From CAZDGB01 sp964504645 (GTDB lineage: Bacteria > Planctomycetota > Planctomycetia > Planctomycetales > Planctomycetaceae): a stretch of 5,354 nt of DNA. The translations under genes were made by a program, and so were the position numbers. Under the pieces are notes generated by a model. That model was not told the DNA's origin, searched no databases, and worked only from the letters and a program-made list of their open reading frames with translations. The stretch is taken from the NCBI GenBank assembly GCA_964504645.1, contig CAZDGB010000393.1, forward strand, positions 1 through 5,354, given 5' to 3'. Of this stretch, positions 4,759-5,354 are shown in pieces (the first letter of the stretch is position 1; each line of letters begins with the position of its first letter).

Positions 4759-5354
4759 ATGAACGCGCTCGATCGTCGTGGTTTTCTCCAATCGACCGCC
4801 GTGTTGGCGGCGATCTCTCATGGCGTCGCCAAAGCGGCGTCGAGCGAACGGGTTCGCGTCGGCTGCATCGGCGCCGGCGGTCGGGCGCTCAGCCTGATCT
4901 CGTCCTTCTCCGCCAATCCGAATTGCGAGGTCGTCGCGCTCGCCGACCTCGATAGCCGCCGCCTTGGCCCCGCCGCGAACATCGTCGAGAAGGCACAAGG
5001 CAAAGCGCCGCAGACGACGGGCGACTTCCGCAAGCTCATCGACGACAAGTCGATCGACGCCCTCGTCGTGGGTACGCCCGACCATTGGCACGCCATCCCC
5101 ACGATTCTCGGCTGTCTCGCCGGCAAAGACGTCTACGTCGAGAAGCCCGACAGCCACAACATCATCGAAGGCATGCGGATGGTCGCCGCGATGAAGAAAA
5201 ACGGCCGCATCGTGCAGATGGGGTCTCAGCACCGCGCCACAACGCGGCTACAATCGGCGATCGAATTCGTGAAGACCGGTGCGCTCGGCCGCTGCCTCGT
5301 CGCGAAAGCTTGGGAAAGTTCCCGGCAGGGTTCCATCGGCCGGCCGGAAGACAG
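4759..5354 (+). CDS. Tat-exported Gfo/Idh/MocA-family oxidoreductase, N-terminal part
   Basis: An NAD(P)-dependent sugar or polyol oxidoreductase of the Gfo/Idh/MocA family. The first 198 codons are visible; the gene is cut by the window end, and full-length members have about 400-450 residues. DRRGFLQ at 5-11 followed by a hydrophobic stretch to about 27 is a twin-arginine signal, so the protein is expected to be exported folded with its cofactor. The Rossmann core follows: RVGCIGAGGRA at 33-43 (nucleotide-binding glycine loop), VVALADLD at 58-65 (acidic end of strand 2), VVGTPDHWHA at 103-112, and the family signature VYVEKPDSHN at 125-134 with EKP. MGSQHR follows near 153-158. Many planctomycete members read EKPCSHN; Asp replaces Cys here. 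AAGGA at 4748-4752 lies 6 bases before the ATG. The substrate cannot be judged. The gene follows the LRR gene after repeat B. Confidence 0.93.
   Translation, partial: MNALDRRGFLQSTAVLAAISHGVAKAASSERVRVGCIGAGGRALSLISSFSANPNCEVVALADLDSRRLGPAANIVEKAQGKAPQTTGDFRKLIDDKSIDALVVGTPDHWHAIPTILGCLAGKDVYVEKPDSHNIIEGMRMVAAMKKNGRIVQMGSQHRATTRLQSAIEFVKTGALGRCLVAKAWESSRQGSIGRPED

Noticed and set aside
4561..5232. Minus-strand open frame (223 codons) opposite the oxidoreductase and repeat B
   Set aside because: It crosses the palindromic repeat and the antisense of a clear Rossmann domain, with no ribosome site or family resemblance.

Overview
The window looks like chromosomal DNA from a planctomycete, probably of the Pirellula type. 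This is inferred from a combination of features: a TDxGL-type leucine-rich-repeat (LRR) protein behind a twin-arginine-like leader, a Gfo/Idh/MocA oxidoreductase with a DRRGFLQ Tat signal, a HINT-like C-terminal tail, an E-F-D-ordered Mla lipid transporter with a long MlaD, and GC-rich CCGAGCGGGGG palindromic repeats. No rRNA, tRNA, CRISPR array, IS transposase or integrase is visible. No gene-free stretch exceeds 300 bases; the longest is 233 bases (3072-3304).

Layout. (1) 1-122, plus strand: the last 39 codons of a gene whose tail resembles the end of a HINT (Hedgehog/intein) domain. (2) 154-3071, minus strand: three genes transcribed leftward in the order mlaE, mlaF, mlaD. They encode the permease, ATPase and MCE-domain substrate-binding parts of an ABC-type phospholipid transporter. 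A perfect 8-bp hairpin lies between mlaF and mlaD, and a weak terminator-like hairpin overlaps the mlaD stop. (3) 3072-3304: a divergent intergenic region almost half filled by a palindromic repeat (copy A, 3095-3175). (4) 3305-3915, plus strand: a two-gene module with a 4-base GTGA overlap, encoding an 83-aa unknown protein and a 120-aa clan AA (retropepsin-like) aspartic protease homologue with DTA in place of DTG. (5) 4025-4639, plus strand: a small exported LRR protein with a Pro/Glu/Lys tail, preceded by a plausible sigma-70-type promoter. (6) 4652-4734: copy B of the palindromic repeat. (7) 4759 to the window end, plus strand: the first 198 codons of a Tat-exported Gfo/Idh/MocA oxidoreductase.

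How it fits together. The Mla genes form one functional unit, expected to move phospholipids between the inner membrane and the outer envelope. The protease pair is a separate, translationally coupled unit of unknown role. The LRR protein and the oxidoreductase are both predicted to be exported and may be co-transcribed through repeat B, but no functional link can be shown.

The least expected signal is the repeat pair. Both copies have identical 11-bp terminal arms and nearly equal length (81 and 83 bp), and an inner hairpin at exactly the same offset in which one base pair is swapped C-G to G-C, while the rest of the interior differs. This suggests selection on folding rather than on sequence. 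Copy A sits so close to the mlaE start that it must be either in the mlaEFD leader or part of its promoter.
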